64,000 nt of DNA from NCBI RefSeq assembly GCF_003259905.1, contig NZ_QLMG01000002.1, positions 62,001 through 126,000 of the forward strand, in the 5' to 3' direction. Below the pieces are notes generated by a model. The model was not told the origin of the DNA and searched no databases. It saw nothing but the letters and a program-made list of their open reading frames with translations. The stretch is from Salipiger aestuarii. GTDB lineage: Bacteria; Pseudomonadota; Alphaproteobacteria; Rhodobacterales; Rhodobacteraceae. Below, one piece after another: positions 54,426 through 63,076 of this stretch. A program made the translations under genes and the position numbers. How positions within the stretch are numbered: position 1 is the stretch's first letter; every line of letters begins with the position of its first letter.

Positions 54426-55031
54426 ATGGCGAAAACCGCGAAACGGCAGCGCATGCACCCGCAGGCGCGCCGCGGGCAAATCCTTGAGACGATGCTGGCC
54501 CTGTGCGAGCATCAGCATTTCGCCGCCATCCCCATGCGGCGGCTGGCGGCGGATTGCGGGGTCAACATGGCGCTGCTGTATCACTACTTTGACAGCAAGG
54601 AGGCGCTGGTGCTGGCCGCGCTGCGCCATGCCATCGACGATTTCATCGTCCTGTTCGAGGATCTGACGGTCGACGACACCGCCCCCCTGGGCGCGGCGGA
54701 TGCGTGGTTTCAGGCCAATATCGACGCGGCGCCGCGCCTTGTGCGCATGGTCAAGCTGATGAACGATTTCGCTTCGGACGGGCACCGCGACCCAAAGGCT
54801 TCGGCGATGGTCGATGAATTTTACGCCCGCGAACGGGATACCCTGCGCGACGCCATCCAGCGCGGTATTGCCGAGGGGCGGTTCCGGGCGCTGGACGCGG
54901 ATCGCACCGCGCGGCTGACTTCGATCGCCTTTGACGGCATCTTCTTTGGAGGACCGGCGCGGGGCGATTACGATTTCGCGGGCAACCTGCGCGATCTGCG
55001 CGACCACCTGCTGGCGACGCTGGCGCCCTGA
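54426..55031 (+). CDS. TetR-family regulator
   Basis: 201 residues. The N-terminal helix-turn-helix (QILETMLALCEHQHFAAIPMRRLAADCGVNMALLYHYFDSKEALVLAAL) is typical; the C-terminal ligand domain is family-unspecific. Divergent from the importer/monooxygenase operon across 138 bp, so it most likely controls it. A small inverted repeat TGATT/AATCA (54344-54357) lies in that gap. Confidence 0.92.
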   Translation: MAKTAKRQRMHPQARRGQILETMLALCEHQHFAAIPMRRLAADCGVNMALLYHYFDSKEALVLAALRHAIDDFIVLFEDLTVDDTAPLGAADAWFQANIDAAPRLVRMVKLMNDFASDGHRDPKASAMVDEFYARERDTLRDAIQRGIAEGRFRALDADRTARLTSIAFDGIFFGGPARGDYDFAGNLRDLRDHLLATLAP

Positions 55032-55033
55032 CC

Positions 55034-55687
55034 TCAGGTGTTCTCGCACCAGCCGCCGCCGGGGGCGGGGGTCAGCAGCGGCGTGTCGAACACGCCTTCC
55101 AGCGGGGCCTGGGTCAAGGTCCGCCAGCGGTCGGTCTGGCGCATCGCGACGCCCATCGCCACCGGCGCGCAGTCGATGGCATTCAACAGCGACAGCCCGG
55201 CGCGCATCGACGCGCCCGAACTGGCCACATCGTCGATCAGCGCGACCCGTCGCCCCTGGATCAGCGGCAGCATGCGCGGATCCACATACAGGCGTTTGTC
55301 CGCCCCCGGCGAGGTGATCGAGGACATCGGCACCGACAGCGCCTCGTCGTACCAGAACTTGCGCGATGTCCCCAGCGGCACCATCCGTGCATGGCCCAGC
55401 CGGGCGGCGACCGCGCGCGCAAGGCCCAGGCCCAGCGTCGGCAGGCCCACGATCACCTCGGGCGCATGGCGGCGCAGGCCCTCGGCAAGCTGGTGGGCCA
55501 GCGTTTCCTCGACCTCGAACGACGCCTGGTTGAGGATGAGCGAGGCGATCCCCTTGCCATCCGTCAGCGTGCGGATCGGCAACCACAGCACCCGCCCGTC
55601 GGGCATGCGCGCCGGGTAGCGGTCGTTCCAGGGGGCGGGGGGCGGTGGGCCGGGGGAAAAGGTCTGCCAGAACTCATGGGGGTGCAT
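55034..55687 (-). CDS. Purine-type phosphoribosyltransferase
   Basis: 217 residues. PRPP-binding motif VALIDDVASSGAS is intact, with VIVGLPTLGLGLARAVAARLG upstream. An N-terminal extension (residues 1-60) goes beyond a minimal PRTase. It would join a nucleobase to PRPP. It is convergent with TetR (2-bp gap) and divergent from the M20 gene, next to adenine deaminase and nucleoside hydrolase genes, consistent with purine salvage. Exact base is not known. Confidence 0.85.
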   Translation of the reverse strand: MHPHEFWQTFSPGPPPPAPWNDRYPARMPDGRVLWLPIRTLTDGKGIASLILNQASFEVEETLAHQLAEGLRRHAPEVIVGLPTLGLGLARAVAARLGHARMVPLGTSRKFWYDEALSVPMSSITSPGADKRLYVDPRMLPLIQGRRVALIDDVASSGASMRAGLSLLNAIDCAPVAMGVAMRQTDRWRTLTQAPLEGVFDTPLLTPAPGGGWCENT

Positions 55688-55732
55688 GGTTTTGCCTTTC
55701 GGGGGATGCGCCGCAGGGCTAGCATGGGCGCC

Positions 55733-56893
55733 ATGACGTTGCATCCCGATTTCGATCTCCCCGGCCTCACGGCGCTTCGGCGCGACCTTCACGCCCACCC
55801 CGAACTGGGGTTCGAGGAACACCGGACCTCGGCCATCGTGGCGGACCGCCTGCGCGCGCTGGGGCTTGAGGTGACGACCGGCATCGCCGGAACCGGCGTG
55901 GTGGGCACCTTGCGGGGGGGCAACGGCGCGATTGGGCTGCGCGCCGATATGGATGCGCTGGCAATGCCGGAAACCTCGGGCAAGCCCTGGGCATCGACGG
56001 TGCCCGGCCAGATGCATGCCTGCGGGCACGACGGGCACACCTGCATGTTGCTGGGCGCGGCCGAGGTGCTGGCCAGGGTCCCGCCCGCGATCACCGTGCA
56101 TTTCATCTTTCAACCCGCCGAAGAAGGGCGCGGCGGCGCCAGAGCCATGGTCGATGACGGGCTGTTCGCCCGCTTTCCCTGCGACATGGTGTTCGGCCTG
56201 CACAACATGCCGGGGCTGGAGCCGGGCGAGATGGCGGTGGTCGAAGGCCCGCAGCTTGCCAGTTCCGACAGCTGGACGCTGACCCTGACCGGCACCGGCA
56301 CCCATGGCGCCAAACCGCATCTGGGGCGCGATCCGATCCCGGCGGCGGGGATGTTTCTGGGCGCGCTGCAAACGGTAACGGGGCGCATCGTCGATCCGTT
56401 GCAACCCGCCGTGGTCAGCGCCTGTTCGCTGCGCGCGGGCGATCCCAAGGCGCTGAACGTGATCCCCGATATGGTTCAGATCGGCGGCACGGCGCGCGCC
56501 TACACGCCGCAAGTGCGCGACCAGCTGGAACAGGGCATCGGGCAACTGGCACAGGGGTGCGCGCAGGCGCAGGGGTTGAGGGCGGACTACAACTTTATCC
56601 GCCGCATCCCGCCGGTGGTGAACGAACGATCAGCGACGCGGATGGCGCTGGGTGCGGCGCGCGCGGCGGTGGCACAGGTGCGCACGGATTTTCCGCCATC
56701 CACCGCGGGCGACGATTTCGCCTTTTTCGCGAACGAGGTGCCGGGGGCCTATGTCTGGCTGGGCAACGGCCCCGCGCGCGATGGGGCGCTGCATCACAAC
56801 ACCGGCTATGATTTCAACGACGACGCCCTGCCGCACGGGGTCGCGTTCTGGGTCGCGCTGGCGCGGCAGGCCGCTACAGCAAAGGCGGGCTGA
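55733..56893 (+). CDS. M20-family amidohydrolase (hippurate/indole-acetyl-amino-acid hydrolase type)
   Basis: 386 residues from ATG 55733 (ATG 55724 also possible). Metal-ligand motifs ACGHDGHT and QPAEEGRGGARAM are present, with RRDLHAHPELGFEEHRT at the N-terminus, and STAGDDFAFFANEVPGAYVWLGNG at the C-terminus. It hydrolyses N-acyl amino acids or related amides; the substrate is unknown. The last 20 bp overlap the convergent adenine deaminase gene. Confidence 0.92.
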   Translation: MTLHPDFDLPGLTALRRDLHAHPELGFEEHRTSAIVADRLRALGLEVTTGIAGTGVVGTLRGGNGAIGLRADMDALAMPETSGKPWASTVPGQMHACGHDGHTCMLLGAAEVLARVPPAITVHFIFQPAEEGRGGARAMVDDGLFARFPCDMVFGLHNMPGLEPGEMAVVEGPQLASSDSWTLTLTGTGTHGAKPHLGRDPIPAAGMFLGALQTVTGRIVDPLQPAVVSACSLRAGDPKALNVIPDMVQIGGTARAYTPQVRDQLEQGIGQLAQGCAQAQGLRADYNFIRRIPPVVNERSATRMALGAARAAVAQVRTDFPPSTAGDDFAFFANEVPGAYVWLGNGPARDGALHHNTGYDFNDDALPHGVAFWVALARQAATAKAG

Positions 56894-58616
56894 GCAACCG
56901 CCCCGCCTGCGGATCGGCAATGCCCAGATCGGTCTGGTGCGGCCCCTTGTTGCAGGCCAGCGTCGCGCCGACGAGCGCCTTGAACACCAGGTAGGGTGGC
57001 TGCCAGTCGACCACCGCATCCATCGCGGCGCGCAGTGCCACTAGCTGTGCCGCAACCTCTGCCAGTGGCGCCTCCGACACCAGCCCGGCTACGGGCAGGG
57101 GCAACAGCGCCGTCACCTTGCCCTGCACGGCAACGGCCATGCCGCCGCCGCAGGCGACGAGCGCATTGGCCGCCGCCGCCATGTCGATGGGGTCGGCACC
57201 GAAGACCGTCAGGTTATGGCTGTCATGGCTGACCGTGGTGGCAAACGCCCCGCGCCAATCGCCCCAGCCGGTCAGCAGCCCCACCCGAGGCACCACCGGC
57301 ACGCGCCCGTGCCGGTGCAGCACCGCGATGCGGGTCGCCCCCCGGGGCAGCACAATGCGACCGCTCTCGACGGGGGCCGAGATTTCGGACCATCGCGTGA
57401 ACCGCGGCCGGTCGATGGCCGCCAGCCGCGCGGTCTTGCCCGTGGCGGCAATGTCGAACGCCTCGGGCGTGACGGGACCCAGCGCCATGCTGTTTCGCAG
57501 TCGCGGCGGCATCGCCAGCGGTTCGGGCTGGCGCAGGGGGGCACCGTCGATCAGCACGGTTTCGGCGCGAAAATCCTTCAGCGAGCGGGTCAGCACCAGA
57601 TCCGCGCGCCGCCCCGGCGCCACCAGCCCCAGATCGCCGCGCCCCAGTTTCCGGGCCGCGTTATACGTTGCCGCCTGCAACGCGCGCAGCGGGGGCAGGC
57701 CGTAGCGGATCATCCGGCGCAGCATGTCGTCCAACCCACCTGCGTTCGCCAGTTCATCGGGGAAGGTATCATCGGTGCACAGCGTCAGCGTGGGCGGGCA
57801 GTGGGGCAGCGCCGCCAGCGCCAGCGCGATGTCGGGCAGCAGGTGGTCGTGCGAGCCGCGCAGTTCGATCCACAGCCCGGCGCGCAGCTTTTCCATCAGG
57901 TCGTCGGCGCTGGTGAGTTCGTGGTCCGAGCCGATTCCGGCGGTGACAAAGGCCTGCAGTTCGGCCCCCGTCAGCCCGCGCGCATGGCCGCAGACCGGCT
58001 TGCCCGAGGCCAGCGCCGCCGTCAGGATGCCGCGCATCCGGGGGGCGCGCGAAATGACGGCGCCCATGTCCATGACCTCGGCGAGCCCGTGCATGTCGTC
58101 GCGTGCCAGCAGCCCGGCGATCACGTTGCCATCGAAATCCGCGCCGGCGGTTTCGTAGCCCGGCGCCGAGGGCACGCAGGACGGCACCAGCGGCAACAGG
58201 CGTGCGCAGGCGTTGGCGGCGGCGCGCGCGGCATAGTCCACCCCGTCGGTCCCGGCCACATTGGCGAATTCATGCGGATCCCACACCAGCGTCGTCACGC
58301 CGCGCGGAGCGACATGGGCGGCGTAGGTTTCGGGCGTGACCATCGAGCTTTCGACATGCATATGCGTGTCGATCAGCCCCGGTGTCACGATCATGCCAGC
58401 CGCGTCGATCACCCCTGCCGCATCCGTGCGGGTGCCCGGCGCATGAACCGACGCGATCAGGGCGCCGACAAGGCCGATATCGGCGGCGCGCAATTCCTGC
58501 ATCACCGGATCGGCGATGCGCGCGCCGGTGAGGAGCAGGTCAAAGCGGCACTCGCCGCGCGCCGCTGCAATGGCGCGGTCGCGCAGGTCCGGAGTATCCA
58601 GGTCGCTGGGTGTCAT
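56874..58616 (-). CDS. ade: Adenine deaminase
   Basis: 580 residues, normal for the Ade family. It converts adenine to hypoxanthine and ammonia. Motifs: VTPGLIDTHMHVESSMVTPETYA with the HxH metal pair, VWDPHEFANVAGTDGVDY, PVCGHARGLTG, LCTDDTFPDELANAG, and the C-terminal TTVSHDSHNLTVFG. ATG 58616 overlaps the nucleoside hydrolase stop by 4 bp. It is last in the seven-gene operon. Confidence 0.93.
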   Translation of the reverse strand: MTPSDLDTPDLRDRAIAAARGECRFDLLLTGARIADPVMQELRAADIGLVGALIASVHAPGTRTDAAGVIDAAGMIVTPGLIDTHMHVESSMVTPETYAAHVAPRGVTTLVWDPHEFANVAGTDGVDYAARAAANACARLLPLVPSCVPSAPGYETAGADFDGNVIAGLLARDDMHGLAEVMDMGAVISRAPRMRGILTAALASGKPVCGHARGLTGAELQAFVTAGIGSDHELTSADDLMEKLRAGLWIELRGSHDHLLPDIALALAALPHCPPTLTLCTDDTFPDELANAGGLDDMLRRMIRYGLPPLRALQAATYNAARKLGRGDLGLVAPGRRADLVLTRSLKDFRAETVLIDGAPLRQPEPLAMPPRLRNSMALGPVTPEAFDIAATGKTARLAAIDRPRFTRWSEISAPVESGRIVLPRGATRIAVLHRHGRVPVVPRVGLLTGWGDWRGAFATTVSHDSHNLTVFGADPIDMAAAANALVACGGGMAVAVQGKVTALLPLPVAGLVSEAPLAEVAAQLVALRAAMDAVVDWQPPYLVFKALVGATLACNKGPHQTDLGIADPQAGRLLSPPLL

Positions 58617-59494
58617 ATGGCCTCGGCATCGGGAACCAGAAGCGCCGAGAGGCACAGCCTGCGTACCGCCGCGGTGTCCAGATCGGTGATGACGCGGTGC
58701 ACGCCATGTGGTGCGGTTCGGGTCTGGCCCAGACGTTCGGCATCGTGCAGTTCCACCGTCAACGACACGTCGGACAAGGTGAACAGATCGGGCGCCACCA
58801 ACAGCGCGGCGGCGACCGGATCGTACAGCGCCATACCCGGACGGCCCCGCGTCAGACCGATGTCCAGGTAGCCCCCCATCAGGTCCTGCAAGGGTTGCGC
58901 CAGACGCGCAATATCCGTTTCCCGGATCTGTACGCGGCGGCAGGGTTCCAGATCGACCATGTCGATCGGGATGCCGCGCGACAGCAGCACGGCCAGCGCC
59001 TCGGGGTCGGCGAGCGCGTTGAATTCGGCGTGCTCGGAATGGTTGCCGCGCCCGGTGGCGCCCCCCATCCATGTGATGCACCCGATGTGCGCGGCCAGGT
59101 CGGGATGCGCCAGCACCAGCGTCGCAAGGTTCGTCAGCGGCCCCAGGGCCAGGATCTGCGCGTTGCCGCGCGCCCCAAGCCACCGGGCCAATGCAGGCAG
59201 AGCCGCGCCCAGTGCCCGGTCGGGCACCGGCGCCAGACGTTCCCCGCGGGTGGGCTGGCCATCGGGGCCAAGGATGTCTTTGGCTGTCTCGATTCCGCCA
59301 AGGATGGCGCAATCGGCGCCCTGCACCGGCTCCGGCCAGCCAAAGGCGGCACAGGCCGCCAGTGCATTGGCGCGCACGCCAGGCATTTCGGCGCAGCCGA
59401 ACACCAGGCTGATGCCGTCGATCCCCAGCCGTTGCGCCAGCAGCAGCGCGGCAAGGTCATCGACCCCCATGTCCGTATCGACCCAGAGTCCCAT
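58613..59494 (-). CDS. Nucleoside hydrolase (IunH/RihA-like)
   Basis: 293 residues. The calcium-binding N-terminal motif reads DTDMGVDD (consensus DTDxGxDD). Further family boxes: ILALGPLTNLATLVLAHP, ITWMGGATGRGNHSEHAEFNALADPEALAVLL and the C-terminal LYDPVAAALLVAPDL. It cleaves ribonucleosides to base and ribose. The gene abuts the upstream ATPase (stop and start adjacent) and overlaps ade by 4 bp. Confidence 0.93.
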   Translation of the reverse strand: MGLWVDTDMGVDDLAALLLAQRLGIDGISLVFGCAEMPGVRANALAACAAFGWPEPVQGADCAILGGIETAKDILGPDGQPTRGERLAPVPDRALGAALPALARWLGARGNAQILALGPLTNLATLVLAHPDLAAHIGCITWMGGATGRGNHSEHAEFNALADPEALAVLLSRGIPIDMVDLEPCRRVQIRETDIARLAQPLQDLMGGYLDIGLTRGRPGMALYDPVAAALLVAPDLFTLSDVSLTVELHDAERLGQTRTAPHGVHRVITDLDTAAVRRLCLSALLVPDAEAI

Positions 59495-60454
59495 TCAGCC
59501 CAGCCTTTCCAGTCGCACCGCGCGATCCTGCGGCAGATCAAAGGCGACCTTTTCGCCCAGGGTCAAGGCTTGCGCACTGGCGGGGGTATCCGCCTTGATC
59601 CGGCCCAGGGCGCTTTCGATGATGTATTCGCGCCGCTCGCCGGCAAAGGCGGTGCCGCGCACGGTGCCCTCGTGCGGGCCCGTTCCCAGCACGACGGCCC
59701 CTGGGCGCCACGCCAGCCCGCCGCCCGCGTCATCGGGCAGGATGGTTTCAAACCCGACGAAATCGGCGGCAAAACCCGTCACCGGCGCGGAATAGATCTG
59801 TTCCGGCGTGCCGACCTGTTCGATGGCCCCTCCGTTCATCAGCACGATGCGATCCGACAGCGCCAGCGCCTCGGACTGGTCATGGGTGACGAAGACCATT
59901 GTGATGCCGGTTTCCTTCTGCACCCGCTGCAGTTCCATGCGCATGTCCAGCCGCAGCCGCGCATCGAGATTCGACAGCGGCTCATCCAGCAACAGCACCT
60001 TGGGCTGCATCACGAGGGAACGCGCCAGCGCGACGCGCTGTTGCTGCCCGCCGGACAGATCGCGGGGGGCACGGTCGGCAAAGGCGTCAAGCCCCACGGT
60101 GGCCAGCCCGTCGCGGACCCTGGCATCCAGACCGGCCTCGCCGCGCAGCCGCAGGCCAAAGGCGATGTTTTCATAGACGGACAGGTGCGGGAACAGCGCG
60201 TAGCTTTGAAACACCAGCCCCACCTCGCGCCTGGACGGGGGCAGGCGGGTCACATCGCGCCCGTCGATGCTGATGCGCCCGGCGCGCGGCGTCATCAGCC
60301 CGGCGATGGCGCGCATGGTGGTGGTCTTGCCACAGCCCGACGGCCCCAGCAGCGACACCAGCTCTCCCCGCGCGATCGACAGGTTCAGCGCCTCGACCGC
60401 AACCGTGTTGCCATAGGCGAGGGTCAGCCCTTCAAGCGAAACAAAATCAGACAT
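59495..60454 (-). CDS. ABC importer ATPase (PotA-like) of the nucleoside operon
   Basis: 319 residues. Walker A GPSGCGKTT, signature LSGGQQQRVALARSL, Walker B VLLLDEPLSNLDARLR, then a TOBE-type C-terminal domain. ATG 60454 overlaps the permease 3-prime end by 8 bp; a TTG at 60469 is also in frame. Class is polyamine/iron/spermidine type. Confidence 0.92.
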   Translation of the reverse strand: MSDFVSLEGLTLAYGNTVAVEALNLSIARGELVSLLGPSGCGKTTTMRAIAGLMTPRAGRISIDGRDVTRLPPSRREVGLVFQSYALFPHLSVYENIAFGLRLRGEAGLDARVRDGLATVGLDAFADRAPRDLSGGQQQRVALARSLVMQPKVLLLDEPLSNLDARLRLDMRMELQRVQKETGITMVFVTHDQSEALALSDRIVLMNGGAIEQVGTPEQIYSAPVTGFAADFVGFETILPDDAGGGLAWRPGAVVLGTGPHEGTVRGTAFAGERREYIIESALGRIKADTPASAQALTLGEKVAFDLPQDRAVRLERLG

Positions 60455-61223
60455 ATTTCGAAAATCCAAGAAAGCGTTCGGCCATCAGGATGATGCCGAT
60501 GGACAGGAACGCCAGCAGCGCGGCAAGGGCGGCGACGGACGGGTCATAGTTGATTTCCATATAGGCGATCATGTCGATGGGCAGGGTGCGGATGCCCGGC
60601 CCCGACAGGAACAGCGACACCGGCACCTGATTGAACGAGGTCACGAACCCAAGGATGAAGGCCGCCAGAATGCCGCCCCGGATGTTGGGCAGCACCACCT
60701 TGGTGACGGCCTGTATGCGGGTGCAGCCAAGGATCAGCGCCGCCTCTTCCATATCTGCCCTCAGGTTCTGCATGGATGCCGACACCACGCGTACCGCATA
60801 GGGCAGCACCAGCGCGGTATGCGCCAGAAACAGCGCCGCGAGCATTCCCAGACCCGTGGGCAGCACAAGGTAGCGCAGCAGGGCAAGGCCCACGATGATC
60901 CCCGGCACGATGATGGGCGAGGACACGATCAGGCGCACCGCCTCTGCGCCCGGCACATCGTAGCGGGTCAGCGCATAGCTGGCGGGAATGCCAAGCGCCA
61001 GCGCCGCGGCGGTGCCGCCGATGGCCAGAAACATCGACACGCCAAAGCTTTCGCGAAAGCTGTCGATGGTGAACACCTTGGCGTACCATTTCAGCGACAG
61101 CCCGTCGGGGGGAAAGGCCAGCGCGTTGCCCGCCGACAGCGACGCCGCGATGATGATCAGGAACGGCCCGATCAGAAAGGTCAGCGTGATCCCGAGGATC
61201 ACCCAGCTTGGCAGGCGGGTCAT
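60447..61223 (-). CDS. ABC importer permease 2 of the nucleoside operon
   Basis: 258 residues with six helices. EAA loop EEAALILGCTRIQAVTKVVLPNIRGGILAAFILGF is PotC-like. It begins within the stop of permease 1 (ATGA). Confidence 0.92.
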   Translation of the reverse strand: MTRLPSWVILGITLTFLIGPFLIIIAASLSAGNALAFPPDGLSLKWYAKVFTIDSFRESFGVSMFLAIGGTAAALALGIPASYALTRYDVPGAEAVRLIVSSPIIVPGIIVGLALLRYLVLPTGLGMLAALFLAHTALVLPYAVRVVSASMQNLRADMEEAALILGCTRIQAVTKVVLPNIRGGILAAFILGFVTSFNQVPVSLFLSGPGIRTLPIDMIAYMEINYDPSVAALAALLAFLSIGIILMAERFLGFSKYV

Positions 61224-62047
61224 CGGCGCGTCCTTGCGGTTGCCATGCGTTTCAGCAGCACATTGGCGGAAAACGCCATGACGATCAGGATCATCGCGAT
61301 CACACTTGCCGAGGCGAAGTCATTGGCGACGCTAACACGCTGATACAACAGCGTTTCAAGCATCAGAACCTTGGATCCGCCAAGGATCGCTGGCGTGATA
61401 TAGGCGGTCATCGAGCCGGTGAACACCAGCGTGCCGCCGACCACCAGCCCCTCGCGGGTCAGCGGCAGGATCACCTTGAAGAACACCTGCACCCAGTTCG
61501 CCCCCAGCACGCGGGCCGCCGGCACCGCATCGCGGGGCATGTTTTCCATCGCACTGACCAGGCTGATGATCATCAGCGGCAGGAACAGCTGCAACAGCCC
61601 GATGAACACGGCGGTTTCGGTGAACAGCAGCCTGAGCGGCGTGTCCATCAGCCCCGATCCCACAAGGATCTGGTTCACGAAGCCGGTCCGCCCCAGGATC
61701 ACCAGCCACGCGTAGGTGCGCGCCACGGGCGAGATCATCAGCGGCAGCGTCACCATGGCGAACATTCGGCCCCGTGACGCCGGCGGCAGCGAGACGATGG
61801 CGAATGCGGTGGCATAGCCGATCACCGCCGACACCCCCGCGACCAAAGCGGCCAGTTTCAGCGTGCGCAGCATCACCACGCGGTTGCGTCCGCTGGCGAA
61901 GAAATCGAAATAAGGGGTCAGCGACCAGCCATCGGCGTTGCGGAATCCTTCGGACAAAAGGATGCACACAGGGACCAGAAAGAGCGCCGCGGCGAAGATC
62001 GCCGCGGGCATGGCAAGGGCCAGGCCAATGCGCCTGTCCTCGAACAT
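61220..62047 (-). CDS. ABC importer permease 1 of the nucleoside operon
   Basis: 275 residues with six helices. EAA-like loop RDAVPAARVLGANWVQVFFKVILPLTREGLVVGGTLVF is PotB-like. The start codon directly follows the binding-protein stop (TAAATG). Confidence 0.92.
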   Translation of the reverse strand: MFEDRRIGLALAMPAAIFAAALFLVPVCILLSEGFRNADGWSLTPYFDFFASGRNRVVMLRTLKLAALVAGVSAVIGYATAFAIVSLPPASRGRMFAMVTLPLMISPVARTYAWLVILGRTGFVNQILVGSGLMDTPLRLLFTETAVFIGLLQLFLPLMIISLVSAMENMPRDAVPAARVLGANWVQVFFKVILPLTREGLVVGGTLVFTGSMTAYITPAILGGSKVLMLETLLYQRVSVANDFASASVIAMILIVMAFSANVLLKRMATARTRR

Positions 62048-63076
62048 TTATTTCATCACCTTGCTGTTCCACTGGTCCAGCCAGGTTTCGCGCTGGTCCA
62101 GGATCACATCGGGCGGAAGCAGCTTGAGCGAGGCCACCGTTTCGGCGCCATAGGTCAGGTTGTCGGCGATCTCGTCCGAAACCACGACCTCGGCGTTGGC
62201 GGGGCTGTCCACCAGCGCCTCGGCAAGCTTGGTCTGCACCTCGGTCGACAGCCAGAAATCCATGAATCGGGTCGCCAGGTCTTCGTTGCCGTTGTTCGCG
62301 GTCATCACCATGACGTTCATGCCGCCGGTCTGGCCTTCGGTCGGGGTCGCCCAGGCCATCGACAGACCGTTGTCCTTGAAGCTGGCCCACGCAAAGCGAC
62401 CCACGGGCGCGGCCCAGATCTCTTCTTGCTGCATCAACTGCGCCAGCTGCGACGAGCGGACGTAGAATGTAACGATGTCATCGGCGTGCGCGGCGACCTC
62501 TTCGATGGGCGCGCTCAGGCTGTAATCCGCATCGCCCATGGCCTCACCGATCATGTACAGCGCGGGCGGGCCCTGGTTGGTGGTGACGTCGGGCAGGGCC
62601 ACATTGCCGGCCAGCTCGGGCGACAGAAGGTCGGCCCAGCTTTCCACGGTGACCTTGTCGGACCGGTAGACGATGGACGTGGCATAGAACGTGTAGCCAA
62701 CGCCAAGGTTGTCCCCCAGCGGGTCCTTGGCGATGTCATACAGCTTGTCGTGGTTTTTCAGGCTGGTCACGTCGATGGGCGCCAGCAGCCCCTTGCGGGC
62801 GGCGCCAAGCGCGTCATGGGTCGACAGCACGGCCATGTCGATGACGGGGGCGTCCTTGTTGGCCTCGATCTTGGCAAGGCGTTCGACGGAGTTGCCGGTT
62901 TCCACCACGATCTCGCAATCGCAGATTTCCATGAACGGGTCGTAGACGATTTCCTGAAACTCATCCTGGGCAAAGCTGTAGACCGAAATGGTCAGCGTGC
63001 CTTCGGCCAGGGCGGCGGCGGGCAGCAGCGCGGCGCCAAGGGCGGCGGCGCCGACGCGGGATCGTTTGGCGGTCAT
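62048..63076 (-). CDS. ABC importer binding protein (PotD-like) of the nucleoside operon
   Basis: 342 residues with a signal peptide ending near AALAEG. PotD/type-2 features: LTISVYSFAQDEFQEIVYDPFMEICDCEIVVETGNSVERLAKIEANKDAPVIDMAVLSTHDALGAARKGLL, YTFYATSIVYRSDKVT, SWADLLSPELAGNVALPDVTTNQGP. Coupling to nucleoside-processing genes suggests a nucleoside or nucleobase ligand in place of a polyamine. ATG overlaps the regulator stop by 4 bp. Confidence 0.9.
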   Translation of the reverse strand: MTAKRSRVGAAALGAALLPAAALAEGTLTISVYSFAQDEFQEIVYDPFMEICDCEIVVETGNSVERLAKIEANKDAPVIDMAVLSTHDALGAARKGLLAPIDVTSLKNHDKLYDIAKDPLGDNLGVGYTFYATSIVYRSDKVTVESWADLLSPELAGNVALPDVTTNQGPPALYMIGEAMGDADYSLSAPIEEVAAHADDIVTFYVRSSQLAQLMQQEEIWAAPVGRFAWASFKDNGLSMAWATPTEGQTGGMNVMVMTANNGNEDLATRFMDFWLSTEVQTKLAEALVDSPANAEVVVSDEIADNLTYGAETVASLKLLPPDVILDQRETWLDQWNSKVMK

